From positions 5,503,501 through 5,567,500 of the forward strand of contig JAQISU010000096.1 in the NCBI GenBank assembly GCA_029339505.1: a stretch of 64,000 bases of DNA, in the 5' to 3' direction. The translations under genes were made by a program, and so were the position numbers. This DNA is from Unio delphinus. Its lineage: Eukaryota > Mollusca > Bivalvia > Unionida > Unionidae. Shown here piece by piece: positions 38,021 through 46,480 of this stretch (position 1 is the stretch's first letter; each line of letters begins with the position of its first letter). Below the pieces are notes generated by a model that ran no database searches, was not told the DNA's origin, and saw only the letters and a list, made by a program, of their open reading frames with translations.

Positions 38021-38598
38021 AATTCTATTCAGTAAATACCCTGGTTATAGTGCAGTCCACGTCCCTTGAGCTTAAAGTTATGGGTTATCACATTGCAAGT
38101 ATTTTGCTCGTGCAGCATGGGGTGAACCGAACTCAGCATTTTGAAACAATGTAAGACGTACATAAATAATTTTCGGGTAACTCTGTACGCGGAAACGAAA
38201 CCCGAACACATTTCAGTTAAGGTATAATGCATAAACATGAAGTATACATAGTTTTGTGACAAGGTTGAAGCTCATGCTGATTTGTTATATTGGGTCGCTG
38301 ACGTTAACTTCTACTCATATGATAAAGTTTTCAACAAATTTTACAACAACAAAAAAAAATGATCGCGTTCAAACACAAAAGGTGAAACGCAGGATATTTT
38401 AACGGGGTGGGGTGGAGGCTTATAATTAAAGAAATAAACAAATACAGACAAATCTTGCACCAAGCCATTAAAAAAAGACGTTGGATCAGTGCTGCGTTTG
38501 CTATTTTAAACGACAAAAAAAATGAATCAATATTTCATCAAGAACAAGAAACTATGGAAAAAGGTGAAGATAAATAAAGATTTTGTTTGAACACATTA
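38021..38598. other. Host DNA between the array and the viral element
   Basis: 578 bp of single-copy-looking DNA separating the array boundary from the element's target duplication. Two short minus-strand frames occur (38029-38262 and 38331-38516) without recognisable motifs, and I do not call them genes. Confidence 0.4.
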
Positions 38599-38603
38599 CA
38601 AAA
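38599..38603. repeat. Target-site duplication, left
   Basis: CAAAA immediately before the left terminus, matched by CAAAA at 54953-54957 immediately after the right terminus. Confidence 0.75.
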
Positions 38604-38626
38604 AGCAGCAGAGAGGGTGAACAGAC
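38604..38626 (+). repeat. Outer terminal inverted repeat, left
   Basis: Begins AGCAGCAGAGAGGGTG and is the exact reverse complement of 54930-54952 over 23 bp. Confidence 0.93.
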
Positions 38627-38653
38627 CAGCTTTTTTAGACGTCAACGATGCTT

Positions 38654-38808
38654 CCTTCTAGTTAATATTTACTAGGAAGTCCTAATTTGTCAAATAAACC
38701 CTTCTAGTTAATATTTACTAGGAAGTCCTAATTTGTCAAATAAACCCTTCTAGTTAATATTTACTAGGAAGTCCTAATTTGTCAAATAAACCCTTCTAGT
38801 TAATATTA
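38654..38808 (+). repeat. 46-bp subterminal tandem repeat, left end only
   Basis: Units beginning CCTTCTAGTTAATATT start at 38654, 38700, 38746 and 38792: three full units and a partial one, with exact 46-bp spacing. Each unit contains CTAGTTAATATTTACTAG, nearly palindromic. The array lies between the outer and inner inverted repeats and has no counterpart at the right end. Confidence 0.92.
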
Positions 38809-38837
38809 AGAGAAGGGTCCATTTGGTAAAAAAAAAA

Positions 38838-38884
38838 GATGCCATTTAGTTGACGTTCACCTCCTCGGCTGCTAATGCGCTAAC
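38838..38884 (+). repeat. Inner inverted repeat, left
   Basis: 47 bp including GTTGACGTTCACCTCCTCGG, matching 54765-54811 in inverted orientation with one mismatch. It may hold shared end-recognition or promoter sequence. Confidence 0.92.
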
Positions 38885-38923
38885 AATTTTTTTACGATGA
38901 AAGTCTTTAAGACGAAAATCCTT

Positions 38924-40258
38924 TCAGGACTGTACAAATAAACTAATTTGTAAAACCTCACCTCGTAAATCAATCAGATTATTAGATTGGTCAGTGAGTT
39001 TGAAATTAATTCTCGTTAACAAATTATTATGACATCGCATATAGACTAGATTAGTTGGGTCTTCAATAATTAGAAATCCTGGAGGAGCCGTTGGTGCAAA
39101 TGAGTATAAAATATATCCTTGCTGAGCTTGATTTGATTGTTCGAGATTTATTTGATAATTTCCTTCGATAACGTCACATACTAAATTGAGCGCAATCACC
39201 GTTGAAATATTCACATTGTTCGGAGCAATATGTCTACCGCCGCCTTCTGGATCATTATTAAATTTCAGAATATTTGCTGTAGGATTCTTCGATTTTTTCC
39301 AATTATCGTGGATTCTTTTGAACCCAATATCAATAGCATCGTCAAGTTGTTTCTTTAGTTTATCCGGATTATATCCAGGGATTTTAAAATCTTTAATCTC
39401 CGTTTTATTAATATTGTATAGATCCGCAAACTTATCATGTAAGATTTCTTCATTTAATACTTCTTGAATAATTTTCGAGTGAAATATTTTCATATCGTCG
39501 ATGATTTTATTACCCGTTTCTACGACGTTGATAAATTCATCCTTGGTGAGAGAGCCGGATTTAATAGATATTAGCAGTAGTGAAAAATCATTATTCATTG
39601 CTGTGAAATTTCCGTTAATGAAAGGAACATAAATTGATTCAAAAATTTCTTTATTAAAGAATTTATTAGGAGCATAATCCTGATAACTGTTGACTTCATT
39701 GACGGGTTTTATTTTGTTGGTGATATAATCGGATTTCTTAGGTTCGGGTGGAAAATCCTTCGAATTTTCTCGCGAGTTATCCGGTGGTAATTCAGGCCAT
39801 CCTAACACTGATCTTATAGAACTCTGATAAATATCTACAACATACCCAGGGGAATTAATCTCGATAGCAGATGATAACGTCGGCTCGTGAACCGTTATAG
39901 CGATTTTTGATTCTTTTCCAGTGAGAGATTTTATTCTACGTTGAAATTCAGCGTTGATCTGTTCGATTTGGTATGATCCTGTTGGTAACGAGACAACCTG
40001 CCAATCTGGTGTTCCGTCTTCACGATTTTTCCACGCGAACACCAAGGAATTATTTGGTTGTTGACCACCAAATGCTACCGATCTAATATTAGGCCAGCTA
40101 TGATACACTCGTAGTTTTGCTAATGCGATCTCGCTCACGGGAACGGGGATTGGAAAATTCACACTAAATTCAGGACGTGTTGAGGTTACTGATATCGTGC
40201 TTGTTTTCACTGGTGTTGTATTTGTTACTATTTGTTGAAGTAGTTCTTGCGACGACAT
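38924..40258 (-). CDS. Candidate minor capsid (penton/PX-type) protein
   Basis: 444 residues. The N-terminal half has a pattern I associate with a conserved Polinton/adintovirus protein: ALAKLRVYHSWPNI, NNSLVFAW, then LPTGSYQIEQIN. The C-terminus ends in a beta-rich segment with NLIDLRGEVLQISLFV, also recurrent in that family. I infer a structural virion role, possibly the penton-type minor capsid protein, but the assignment is by pattern and position only. It is the first gene inside the left terminus. The start at 40258 lies in an ATT microsatellite and overlaps the end of the upstream gene by 89 bp. A palindrome at 39751-39769 lies within the coding sequence and encodes SRENSKDF. Confidence 0.6.
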   Translation of the reverse strand: MSSQELLQQIVTNTTPVKTSTISVTSTRPEFSVNFPIPVPVSEIALAKLRVYHSWPNIRSVAFGGQQPNNSLVFAWKNREDGTPDWQVVSLPTGSYQIEQINAEFQRRIKSLTGKESKIAITVHEPTLSSAIEINSPGYVVDIYQSSIRSVLGWPELPPDNSRENSKDFPPEPKKSDYITNKIKPVNEVNSYQDYAPNKFFNKEIFESIYVPFINGNFTAMNNDFSLLLISIKSGSLTKDEFINVVETGNKIIDDMKIFHSKIIQEVLNEEILHDKFADLYNINKTEIKDFKIPGYNPDKLKKQLDDAIDIGFKRIHDNWKKSKNPTANILKFNNDPEGGGRHIAPNNVNISTVIALNLVCDVIEGNYQINLEQSNQAQQGYILYSFAPTAPPGFLIIEDPTNLVYMRCHNNLLTRINFKLTDQSNNLIDLRGEVLQISLFVQS

Positions 40259-40724
40259 TATTATTATTATTATTCTGCTCTAATTTCAGCATTGTTGATT
40301 TATATAATTGAGCCATAGTTGAGAATTCGCTATCTGATATTGTTGTGTCATCCAACGACGATGATATCAACGAGGACAATTGCGAGTAACCGGCAGATGC
40401 AATGTGAAATTTTATTACATAATTGTGTAGTTTACTCTGGCTACACGATGATAGTTTTTTTGTGATCCCGGTTAATATACCCGCAATTGTAGCTATGGAA
40501 GAAATAACAATTGGAACTACAACCGGAGCAATCATAGTAACCGAAGATAGTATTATTCCAGCAGCAGTGATTATTCCCGACACTGAGTATACGGTGACAT
40601 CAACTGCGGTTATTCTTCGTTGGTATTTTTTTATTTTTATTTGATACTCCTCACAGAGAGAACTGAGTTTAGTTTGAAATTCTCTGACTTGATCATAGCG
40701 ATACTGATTCGATGATGGGGTCAT
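40170..40724 (-). CDS. Predicted membrane protein of the element
   Basis: 184 residues, no recognised family. A hydrophobic stretch (about 45-90), SGIITAAGIILSSVTMIAP followed by VVVPIVISSIATIAGILTGI, predicts two closely spaced membrane helices, flanked by a basic N-terminal helix and a polar C-terminus. A run of six Asn near residue 153 comes from an ATT microsatellite and carries the frame 89 bp into the next gene, so the functional end may be earlier. Similar small two-helix proteins occur in related elements; a virion-membrane or lytic role is speculative. Confidence 0.65.
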   Translation of the reverse strand: MTPSSNQYRYDQVREFQTKLSSLCEEYQIKIKKYQRRITAVDVTVYSVSGIITAAGIILSSVTMIAPVVVPIVISSIATIAGILTGITKKLSSCSQSKLHNYVIKFHIASAGYSQLSSLISSSLDDTTISDSEFSTMAQLYKSTMLKLEQNNNNNNVVARTTSTNSNKYNTSENKHDISNLNTS

Positions 40725-40732
40725 TTTATTTT

Positions 40733-40775
40733 AAAAGCGCTAGCATTTTCAATTCAAAATTCTGAAAGAATTTTT
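40733..40775. repeat. Intergenic palindrome pair
   Basis: AAAAGCGCTAGCATTTT (40733-40749) and AAAATTCTGAAAGAATTTTT (40756-40775) fill most of the gap between two minus-strand genes. Confidence 0.8.
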
Positions 40776-40778
40776 AAA

Positions 40779-41807
40779 TCAATTTAATTGTTTACTTAAA
40801 TCCACTACGAATTCTACGTACCACGTTACTGAAACCCTGACTAGATTTCCATCTGTATTTATTATCGTGAATTGTTCAGTTGTATCCTTGTCGATGATCG
40901 TTGATATCGTATTATTGACTCCAGATGAACTACTTGATGATATATTGAATTGAGTCGGTGATACTATTGTTAATCGATAAATACCCTTGACTGCTGCGGT
41001 TATGTTTAAAATGTTATTTGTGGAAGTCCACGCAAATGAACCGTGTTGAATCGTGTGTACTACGTTGTTGACGATAGATTTATCATGAGGAATTTTTACT
41101 TTTTCAACAACGCTTATCATTCTCATTGCATCATCCCTTATTGCGTTGTTGAATGTTTTAAGTTCATCGATGGATTTTTTAATATCGGGAAGTGTTATTT
41201 CAATTTTATCAAATGGGCTCCCAATAAACTTGTCCATGAGGTTTTTACGAAACGTCATAAATAGTTTCACGTGTTTTTCATATTCAGATTGAAGAGTTGC
41301 TAGTTCTAACATAGAATCTTTTATTAAGGTGAGTTTTGGTGTGGTTATTGGTGGATTTCCAAAAAATTCTAGTATGGGTTTGTCAATTTGGTCAATTGTA
41401 TTTCTTTGTGTTTCACTAAACTGATCAAATACAATTATATGATCGTCATATTTATCGCTTAGTGATTTTAATGAATTCACTGTGTTATCATATGTTGCTA
41501 ATTTATCCGTAATTGTTGAAACAAGTACACCTGGTTTGAGTTTACCCCCATCAGAAAATAACGCGATAGTATCCTCTGCTGCGTCTCGTTGTTTAACCAA
41601 AATATCATTAAGAGAGATATTACTACTTTTCAACTTACCCTGACGATCTTGAAAAACAACTATTTCACCAGGATCAACATTTGCTAGATTCAACATTTCA
41701 GCTATTTCATCTTCGATTAGTTTTTTAACATCCTTGTTATCAACAGTTTCAACTCCACTATCAGGTTTTTTCAGCGATGATAAAGGTCGTCCCCAAATAT
41801 CAATCAT
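40779..41807 (-). CDS. Element protein of unknown function, possible fibre-like
   Basis: 342 residues, family not recognised. The first two-thirds is acidic and helical with heptad-like stretches (about 85-250), suggesting a coiled coil. The last 90 residues are beta-rich and Ser/Thr/Asn-rich (GSFAWTSTNNILNITAAV, a run of six Ser near residue 295), ending in a hydrophobic strand. A helical shaft with a beta-rich C-terminal head is compatible with a fibre or attachment protein, but nothing in the sequence proves it. It lies in the block of virion genes between the membrane protein and the protease. Confidence 0.65.
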   Translation of the reverse strand: MIDIWGRPLSSLKKPDSGVETVDNKDVKKLIEDEIAEMLNLANVDPGEIVVFQDRQGKLKSSNISLNDILVKQRDAAEDTIALFSDGGKLKPGVLVSTITDKLATYDNTVNSLKSLSDKYDDHIIVFDQFSETQRNTIDQIDKPILEFFGNPPITTPKLTLIKDSMLELATLQSEYEKHVKLFMTFRKNLMDKFIGSPFDKIEITLPDIKKSIDELKTFNNAIRDDAMRMISVVEKVKIPHDKSIVNNVVHTIQHGSFAWTSTNNILNITAAVKGIYRLTIVSPTQFNISSSSSSGVNNTISTIIDKDTTEQFTIINTDGNLVRVSVTWYVEFVVDLSKQLN

Positions 41808-41832
41808 TATTATAGAAATCTTTTTATCATTT

Positions 41833-41847
41833 AAATCCTATGGATTT
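41833..41847. repeat. Palindrome at a gene end
   Basis: AAATCCTATGGATTT, arms of 6 around TAT. It spans the stop codon of the protease gene (41838-41840) and lies 25 bp from the next gene. Confidence 0.75.
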
Positions 41848-42254
41848 TCAATCCAATGACCGCTAGTATACTCATTTACTACTATATGAGGTGGTTTCGA
41901 AAATCTTTTGGATATAGCATCAAGTACGTTTAATACTTCATTACCACATATTGGTGGATCAAGCATTGTTTGTGTTGGTAGTGTAGAATAAAAAATTGGA
42001 AATCTTTTAAATTTCTTAATATAACGCATAAATTCTTTTGGGGGCGCTAATCCATATGAGTCAAAATAAATAATCCCACGAGGATCAATCGCGTAACAAA
42101 CCCAATGTGTTCCAGGTCCATCGCTGTTATCTAGATTTATAATACCTGTTTCAACATCATTAGGTTGTGTCGGTAACTGATCTCTCATAAAAACACCTCT
42201 GAAGTTTTTTATCGCTAGTTTTTTAGCGGCATCAATTAAATCAAAATTGGACAT
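41838..42254 (-). CDS. Adenain-type cysteine protease
   Basis: Matures virion proteins in adenovirus-like and Polinton-type particles. I choose the ATG at 42254 (MSNFDLIDAAKKL), giving 138 residues and a 35-bp gap to the upstream gene; the longer frame from 42332 would overlap that gene. Visible catalytic residues in order: His50 in GTHWVCY, Asp65 in FDSYG, and Cys103 in PPICGNEVL, preceded by a Gln-containing strand (TQTMLDPP). This matches the His-Asp/Glu-Gln-Cys layout of the C5 family, shorter than adenovirus adenain (about 200 residues). It sits next to the core-protein and capsid genes, its likely substrates. Confidence 0.88.
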   Translation of the reverse strand: MSNFDLIDAAKKLAIKNFRGVFMRDQLPTQPNDVETGIINLDNSDGPGTHWVCYAIDPRGIIYFDSYGLAPPKEFMRYIKKFKRFPIFYSTLPTQTMLDPPICGNEVLNVLDAISKRFSKPPHIVVNEYTSGHWIENP

Positions 42255-42289
42255 AGGAACCACAGATTTGGAAATCAAAGATTTCGGAA

Positions 42290-42775
42290 CTATATCGTTC
42301 CTGGAATTCGAAGACCCTTTCCGCTGTACCATGAATACGGGGTTCCTGGTAGTCTTAGACCCTTTCCTTTTTTTTTACCAGATCCACGAGTGGATCTGCG
42401 GATGGATCCGCCTGTTGCTTTCTTTAGTGCCATTCCTGCCGCGGTACCAACGGCTCCTAACGCTGCTGCCTTCGCTACCGCTGGGGCTGCTGCGGCAATC
42501 AACCCTGGAATCAACCCTAACAACGGGAATATACCACCAGTCTTTTCCATATTTTTAATCGCGCTCGCAGAAAGAGTAATCTGAACTCCTTTTTTTTCTT
42601 TAAACGCTTTATTAAAATGATTAGTCTGAGTTTTTGTCAGCGATAGTTTATTCCCTCCGCCATTCATTTGATTAGGTTTCAGCGTTATTGTGGTTCCACA
42701 TTGCTTAGCTGATTTGGATTGTAGTTTTTTTATTTGACCAGGTGTCAACGTAACATTGATATTACTATACGACAT
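42290..42775 (-). CDS. pX-like virion core protein
   Basis: 161 residues. The N-terminal half consists of short repeats of the type LTPGQIKKL, LTKTQTNHF and LSASAIKN, each a threonine/serine-rich strand plus basic helix, a pattern recurrent in adintovirus/Polinton core proteins. A hydrophobic Ala/Gly/Pro segment follows (GGIFPLLGLIPGLIAAAAPA, about 90-110), resembling the membrane-active part of adenoviral core/pVI-like proteins. The basic C-terminus contains RRSTRGSGKKKGKG and two copies of LRLPGTPYSW/LRIPGT. I infer a DNA-binding or membrane-active internal protein, probably cleaved by the neighbouring protease. Confidence 0.75.
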   Translation of the reverse strand: MSYSNINVTLTPGQIKKLQSKSAKQCGTTITLKPNQMNGGGNKLSLTKTQTNHFNKAFKEKKGVQITLSASAIKNMEKTGGIFPLLGLIPGLIAAAAPAVAKAAALGAVGTAAGMALKKATGGSIRRSTRGSGKKKGKGLRLPGTPYSWYSGKGLRIPGTI

Positions 42776-42801
42776 TATACAAAACAGATTGATTCTAAAT
42801 T

Positions 42802-42838
42802 AGAAATGCTAAGCATTTCTGAAATTGCAAAGCAATTT
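42802..42838. repeat. Two adjacent intergenic palindromes
   Basis: AGAAATGCTAAGCATTTCT (42802-42820, arms of 9 around A) and AAATTGCAAAGCAATTT (42822-42838, arms of 7 around AAA). Both are perfect, in the gap between the core-protein start and the capsid-gene stop. Confidence 0.92.
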
Positions 42839-42842
42839 ACAA

Positions 42843-44252
42843 TCAAATATTTTCCACTGGTGCATCTACCAGTCTCATTCGTCCACCAACACCTTCAAGT
42901 ATCATTGATTTATCACTAAGAATAACAGCAACCGCCCTATAATTAATAATACCACCAGGACGGGTTACACGAGCTCGGAAGTGTATATCAACGACGGACT
43001 GTCTCATCAAGTCAAGATGTTCCAACGAAAAGTAATAAATCGGATACAGACTTTTAAAATCCAACTGTGATATTTGTAGACCAGTATCGACATTTTGATC
43101 GCGTCCCATATACGACAGCAACCGATGATAAACTCGTGCAATGTGGTTGTTTTCATAGTTAAGTTGTATATCCTCTGATGGTTCTTGCTGTCCGTTTATT
43201 TTTAACGAGACTTCACTACACCCAATTTGATCAAATATCATGTGGGAACGTTCTTGATTATTTAATCGTATTCTATTCTGTAGCGCAATAAATATGTGAC
43301 GTGGAGCTGAAATACCCTGTCGTGCTGCTAAGTGCCATGTAAATGTACCATTAATATCAGAATCCATGGTATCTGTGGACGTTGTCAACCAACTTAATAA
43401 TCTCTTCCCCCCCTGATCCATAAATGATAGTAACCGCGGTTCTGTTAACAACGATGGAGTCAACACTGGCATCCACAGTGTTAGTTTTGATAAAACGACT
43501 TTACCAGCGGCAACGGCAGAACCGCGCCAGATTGCATAATTATCAGTACCTCTTCGTACTAGTGCTATAGTATGTTTTACTCCATAGATAACTTTTCTGA
43601 CGTTTCTACAAAATCCAAATATGTGATGGAGCGGAATTGCACATGAAAACCGTCGATGCTCTCCTTGCAACGTTGCTACTCTTGTTGCAAACCCTAGGTT
43701 GTAACCGGGAATATTATTTATGACATCAAAATCAGCAGCTGGTCTTACATATCCGGCTGGTGCTGGATTAACTGAAGAAGCTAGTGTTGCTTTTACTCTA
43801 GAATATTGGACGTGTTCAGCGTTATCAGTAATATCCTTCGCGAACATCATAGACGGACCAGCTGATCTAGTATAGTCATCAGAATATCTCGCTAACCCGA
43901 TTATTCCGGTAGCAATATCAACTTCACGCTCAATAGATTCGATTTCTTTTCCATCAATGAGATATCTAGCACTTTCAAATAAAGCCATGATGCCATTGTT
44001 AACAAAACCAACTCGGACAGTTGGGTCATTTGCATATGGTGTATCATCATGCTGTAAAAGTTCACCTTCGACTTCAATAAAGGCTTCAGCGGGTAAAAAG
44101 TATTTACTGGTATCATGAACTTGAAGTTCAATTCTTCCACGAAGATCAGGTTGTACTGCGTGATAGGCAAAAAATTGATAATCACGTATAGAATCATCTT
44201 TAAGCACTGGGGCGTCCATGTCAAATGCAACATCAGGGTTCTGTTTGAACAT
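42843..44252 (-). CDS. Major capsid protein (double jelly-roll type)
   Basis: 469 residues, in the size range of Polinton/adintovirus hexon-like capsid proteins. Features that led me here: an acidic start followed by FFAYHAVQPD; a first beta-rich half containing FIEVEGELLQ, VNNGIMALFESARYLIDGK and IESIEREVDI; a middle loop-rich section; FSCAIPLHHIFGFCRNV near 215-230; and a second beta-rich half with FTWHLAARQG. The phrases FVNNGIMALF and IPLHHIFGF are characteristic of this family in my recollection. It is expected to form trimers building an icosahedral shell. The frame is open throughout and the start is clear. Confidence 0.85.
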   Translation of the reverse strand: MFKQNPDVAFDMDAPVLKDDSIRDYQFFAYHAVQPDLRGRIELQVHDTSKYFLPAEAFIEVEGELLQHDDTPYANDPTVRVGFVNNGIMALFESARYLIDGKEIESIEREVDIATGIIGLARYSDDYTRSAGPSMMFAKDITDNAEHVQYSRVKATLASSVNPAPAGYVRPAADFDVINNIPGYNLGFATRVATLQGEHRRFSCAIPLHHIFGFCRNVRKVIYGVKHTIALVRRGTDNYAIWRGSAVAAGKVVLSKLTLWMPVLTPSLLTEPRLLSFMDQGGKRLLSWLTTSTDTMDSDINGTFTWHLAARQGISAPRHIFIALQNRIRLNNQERSHMIFDQIGCSEVSLKINGQQEPSEDIQLNYENNHIARVYHRLLSYMGRDQNVDTGLQISQLDFKSLYPIYYFSLEHLDLMRQSVVDIHFRARVTRPGGIINYRAVAVILSDKSMILEGVGGRMRLVDAPVENI

Positions 44253-44289
44253 TTTTTATTATATACCCGTTGGTCTAAATTAGAAATCG

Positions 44290-44305
44290 GAAACGCTAGC
44301 ATTTC
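44290..44305. repeat. Palindrome upstream of the capsid gene
   Basis: GAAACGCTAGCATTTC, one mismatch from perfect, 38 bp upstream of the capsid start codon. AT-rich sequence (TTTTTTATTATATA) lies between them and may include the promoter. Confidence 0.8.
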
Positions 44306-44389
44306 TGAGAGGTGAAATCACTCAAAATCGATGCAAAATACAGAATGAAAATAAAAAAAAAATAATATTATGTTAAATTAATTATTTAG

Positions 44390-44764
44390 TTGGGTATATT
44401 AATAATGTTGCTGATGAAAACAAATCTAGATAACGAAGATCAAATCGAAAATACAAATATTTCAATAACTATAACAACTGAGAATCCTATTCAAATAACC
44501 AGAAACATTAGTGTTTCTAACACTAGTGTTTCTAACACTAGTATAGGAAATTCAAGTGGAAATATTAGTGTTTCTAATACAAGTATAAGAAATGCTAGCA
44601 TTTCTACTGAAACCATCGAAAATTCAGAAAATACAAATATTTCAATAACTATAACAATTGGAAATCCTGTCCAAATAAATATAACCAGAAACACAAGTGT
44701 TTCTAACACAAGTGTTTCTAACGCAAGTATAAGAAATGCTAGCAATTCTAGTGATGATTTTTGA
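44390..44764 (+). repeat. Palindrome-built repeat block with an open frame
   Basis: The frame is open for 124 residues but its composition is unusual: Asn/Ser/Thr/Ile make up most of it. Two segments, about 44449-44520 and 44627-44710, are diverged copies of each other (ENTNISITIT...RN...SVSNTSVSN). Palindromes sit between and within them: TAGTGTTTCTAACACTA twice, AGAAATGCTAGCATTTCT (44588-44605) and AGAAATGCTAGCAATTCT (44732-44749). The minus strand is also open. I take this as a repeat array rather than a gene, though a secreted or surface low-complexity protein cannot be excluded. Confidence 0.6.
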
Positions 44765-44775
44765 GAAAATATTAT

Positions 44776-45249
44776 TCACCGACGACGACGACTTTGTCGT
44801 AAGCCACTTCCCGCTATCATATTTGCTGTTATATTATCCTGGGCGTTAGTCATTAATGATTGTAGTTTTTTATCCACGGCGTTATTTATTATTTTACTAA
44901 CCTGTGTAGGCATTACTGTAGTAGATGGTAGTGAAGTCATTCTAGAAATGCTAGCATTTCCAGGTTTTGAAAAATTTCTACGTCGAACTAGCGCTGTTAG
45001 TTTATCCTTAGCGGCTGAAAATGCCTTACTAGCAAGATCACCAACAGCGCTAATACCCTTATCTCGGATAACATCAATTGCTTTCATTGATAATTGTTTT
45101 GCAAACGGAGCCACTTTTGGAGCCATTCTTGAAAATAATCCCATTATAGTATTACCGAGACCATCTCCATAGTATGCTCGGTATTTTGGCAATCGTGAGT
45201 TTACCACGTAGACGTTAGTTGGTTTATCATGGTTGTAGTGTATGATCAT
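44776..45249 (-). CDS. Virion core-like protein
   Basis: 157 residues. After a Tyr-rich start comes GDGLGNTIMGLFSRMAPKVA (about 29-48), an amphipathic segment like those of adenovirus-type membrane-lytic or core proteins. Next are Ala/Lys-rich helices (AKQLSMKAIDVIRDKGI, ASKAFSAAKDKL), and the C-terminus is strongly basic (SRRRR). This matches the layout of small Polinton/adintovirus core proteins. The palindrome GAAATGCTAGCATTTC (44945-44960) lies in frame inside the gene and encodes GNASIS, between the helical part and the tail, looking like an insertion tolerated in a linker. Confidence 0.7.
   Translation of the reverse strand: MIIHYNHDKPTNVYVVNSRLPKYRAYYGDGLGNTIMGLFSRMAPKVAPFAKQLSMKAIDVIRDKGISAVGDLASKAFSAAKDKLTALVRRRNFSKPGNASISRMTSLPSTTVMPTQVSKIINNAVDKKLQSLMTNAQDNITANMIAGSGLRQSRRRR
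44945..44960. repeat. Perfect palindrome inside the core-protein gene
   Basis: GAAATGCTAGCATTTC, perfect over 16 nt and in frame within coding sequence. Confidence 0.9.
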
Positions 45250-45259
45250 TCTCTATATA

Positions 45260-45275
45260 GAAATGCTTGCATTTC
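45260..45275. repeat. Intergenic palindrome
   Basis: GAAATGCTTGCATTTC, near-perfect, followed by AAATACTAAAGCATTT. Together they fill the 51-bp gap between two minus-strand genes. Confidence 0.8.
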
Positions 45276-45300
45276 CAAATACTAAAGCATTTCCAATTTT

Positions 45301-46476
45301 CTAATCGCTATGATAACCGTAGAAATTCGAAGAATTTCCATCCAAAGAATTTTCGGCTAACTCCTCAATGAAATCTCTATATGTTGCAATATCCATGATA
45401 CCACCTTGAAATAACCGCCTACAGATATCAGCAGCTTCATTGATTATTTCTGGTGAGTTATTCCCGGCTCGTTTTCCTCCTACAAGTATTTCTAATCGTG
45501 CTATATCACCGAGAATATTACCAGGACATGTTACACTAGAGTTTCCAACTAAGCCACTACCTGTTTTTGAAAATTCTTTGGATTTTTTAGTGATACCAGT
45601 TGCACCCTTCAGAGTTTCCAACTCTGGAGTTTTACTCTGGGAATCAGCCTCTGCCATTATTTGTATTTCATCAGGGATTGGGTCTGCTGTGTATACTGGT
45701 GGTGCTACTGTGATCGCCTTTACCATAGCTAGAAATTGGTCATAATCAGGTTTTATTTTTTTGTTGATTTTATTTTCCCCGCGGTTTGCTAAAAACACCT
45801 TATTTGCCCAAAGGTCTTTACTGTTTATAAATTTTTTAGCCGCGTCGTCTATTAAATACTCATTTCTCTTCACTTTTTTAATGTTGTTATTGGTAAATTT
45901 AGCTAAACCATTGAGTGTTGGGATATTTCTGATTTTATTTAACGCATCAACTGTAAATATATTTTCAGGAGAATAATCCCCCTTTGAAACAGCTCCCTCT
46001 TCTTCTTCTTGTGGTTGTTCTTCAGGTTCTTCTTGTTGTTGTTCTTGAAATTCTTCAAGTGGTGGTGAGGAAATATCAACATCACCTAATCGTTCAATTT
46101 CTTCCTGAAGTTCTCGTTGTTGTTCTTCTTGTCGTCTTGCAGTAGTTATTATATCACCAGGAAGTGTTTTTAATGATTTTTTTGATTGCTTAGTTCGTTT
46201 TGCTATTTTCTCTAACACAGGGAGAAAGGACTCTTTTTGCGTGCTTTCTTGTTTAGAGATTGCTGTTTTCACACCCTCAGTTGCACTAACAATAGGTTTG
46301 AAGAGTTGTTCTGTATCCTCTGTAAAATCAGTCTGAAGTAATTGCCGCTGTTGAAGTTTTTCACGTATGCGATCACGAAGGGGTAATATTTTCTTAAGAG
46401 CTTCAAGTCTTTCTTTAGTGTTCCGTGTAGTTAATGATTGTCCTATCATTATTAAAAGAGTATCACTAATTGTCAA
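45301..46476 (-). CDS. Conserved element protein with coiled coil (probable virion protein)
   Basis: 391 residues. The N-terminus is basic and helical (about 15-125). An extremely Gln/Glu-rich segment (about 115-165) predicts a coiled coil. A proline-containing linker and a compact C-terminal domain follow, with IARLEILVGGKRAGNNSPEI, NEAADICRRLFQGGI and YRDFIEEL. That C-terminal pattern recurs in Polinton proteins of unknown function. A palindrome, GAAATTCGAAGAATTTC (45322-45338), lies in the last codons and encodes GNSSNF. A decayed relative of this C-terminus is present in the host flank at 62317-62455. A structural role is inferred from its place in the virion gene block. Confidence 0.75.
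   Translation of the reverse strand: MTISDTLLIMIGQSLTTRNTKERLEALKKILPLRDRIREKLQQRQLLQTDFTEDTEQLFKPIVSATEGVKTAISKQESTQKESFLPVLEKIAKRTKQSKKSLKTLPGDIITTARRQEEQQRELQEEIERLGDVDISSPPLEEFQEQQQEEPEEQPQEEEEGAVSKGDYSPENIFTVDALNKIRNIPTLNGLAKFTNNNIKKVKRNEYLIDDAAKKFINSKDLWANKVFLANRGENKINKKIKPDYDQFLAMVKAITVAPPVYTADPIPDEIQIMAEADSQSKTPELETLKGATGITKKSKEFSKTGSGLVGNSSVTCPGNILGDIARLEILVGGKRAGNNSPEIINEAADICRRLFQGGIMDIATYRDFIEELAENSLDGNSSNFYGYHSD
45322..45338. repeat. Perfect palindrome in the 391-aa gene
   Basis: GAAATTCGAAGAATTTC, arms of 7 around GAA, in frame near the C-terminus. A related sequence, GAAAATTCTTTGGATTTT, lies at 45569-45586 in the same gene. Confidence 0.88.
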
Positions 46477-46480
46477 ATTA

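Noticed and set aside
38654..38808. 46-bp repeats with regular spacing, superficially like a CRISPR array
   Set aside because: The whole 46-bp period is repeated without unique spacers and lies inside a terminal repeat of a eukaryotic mobile element.
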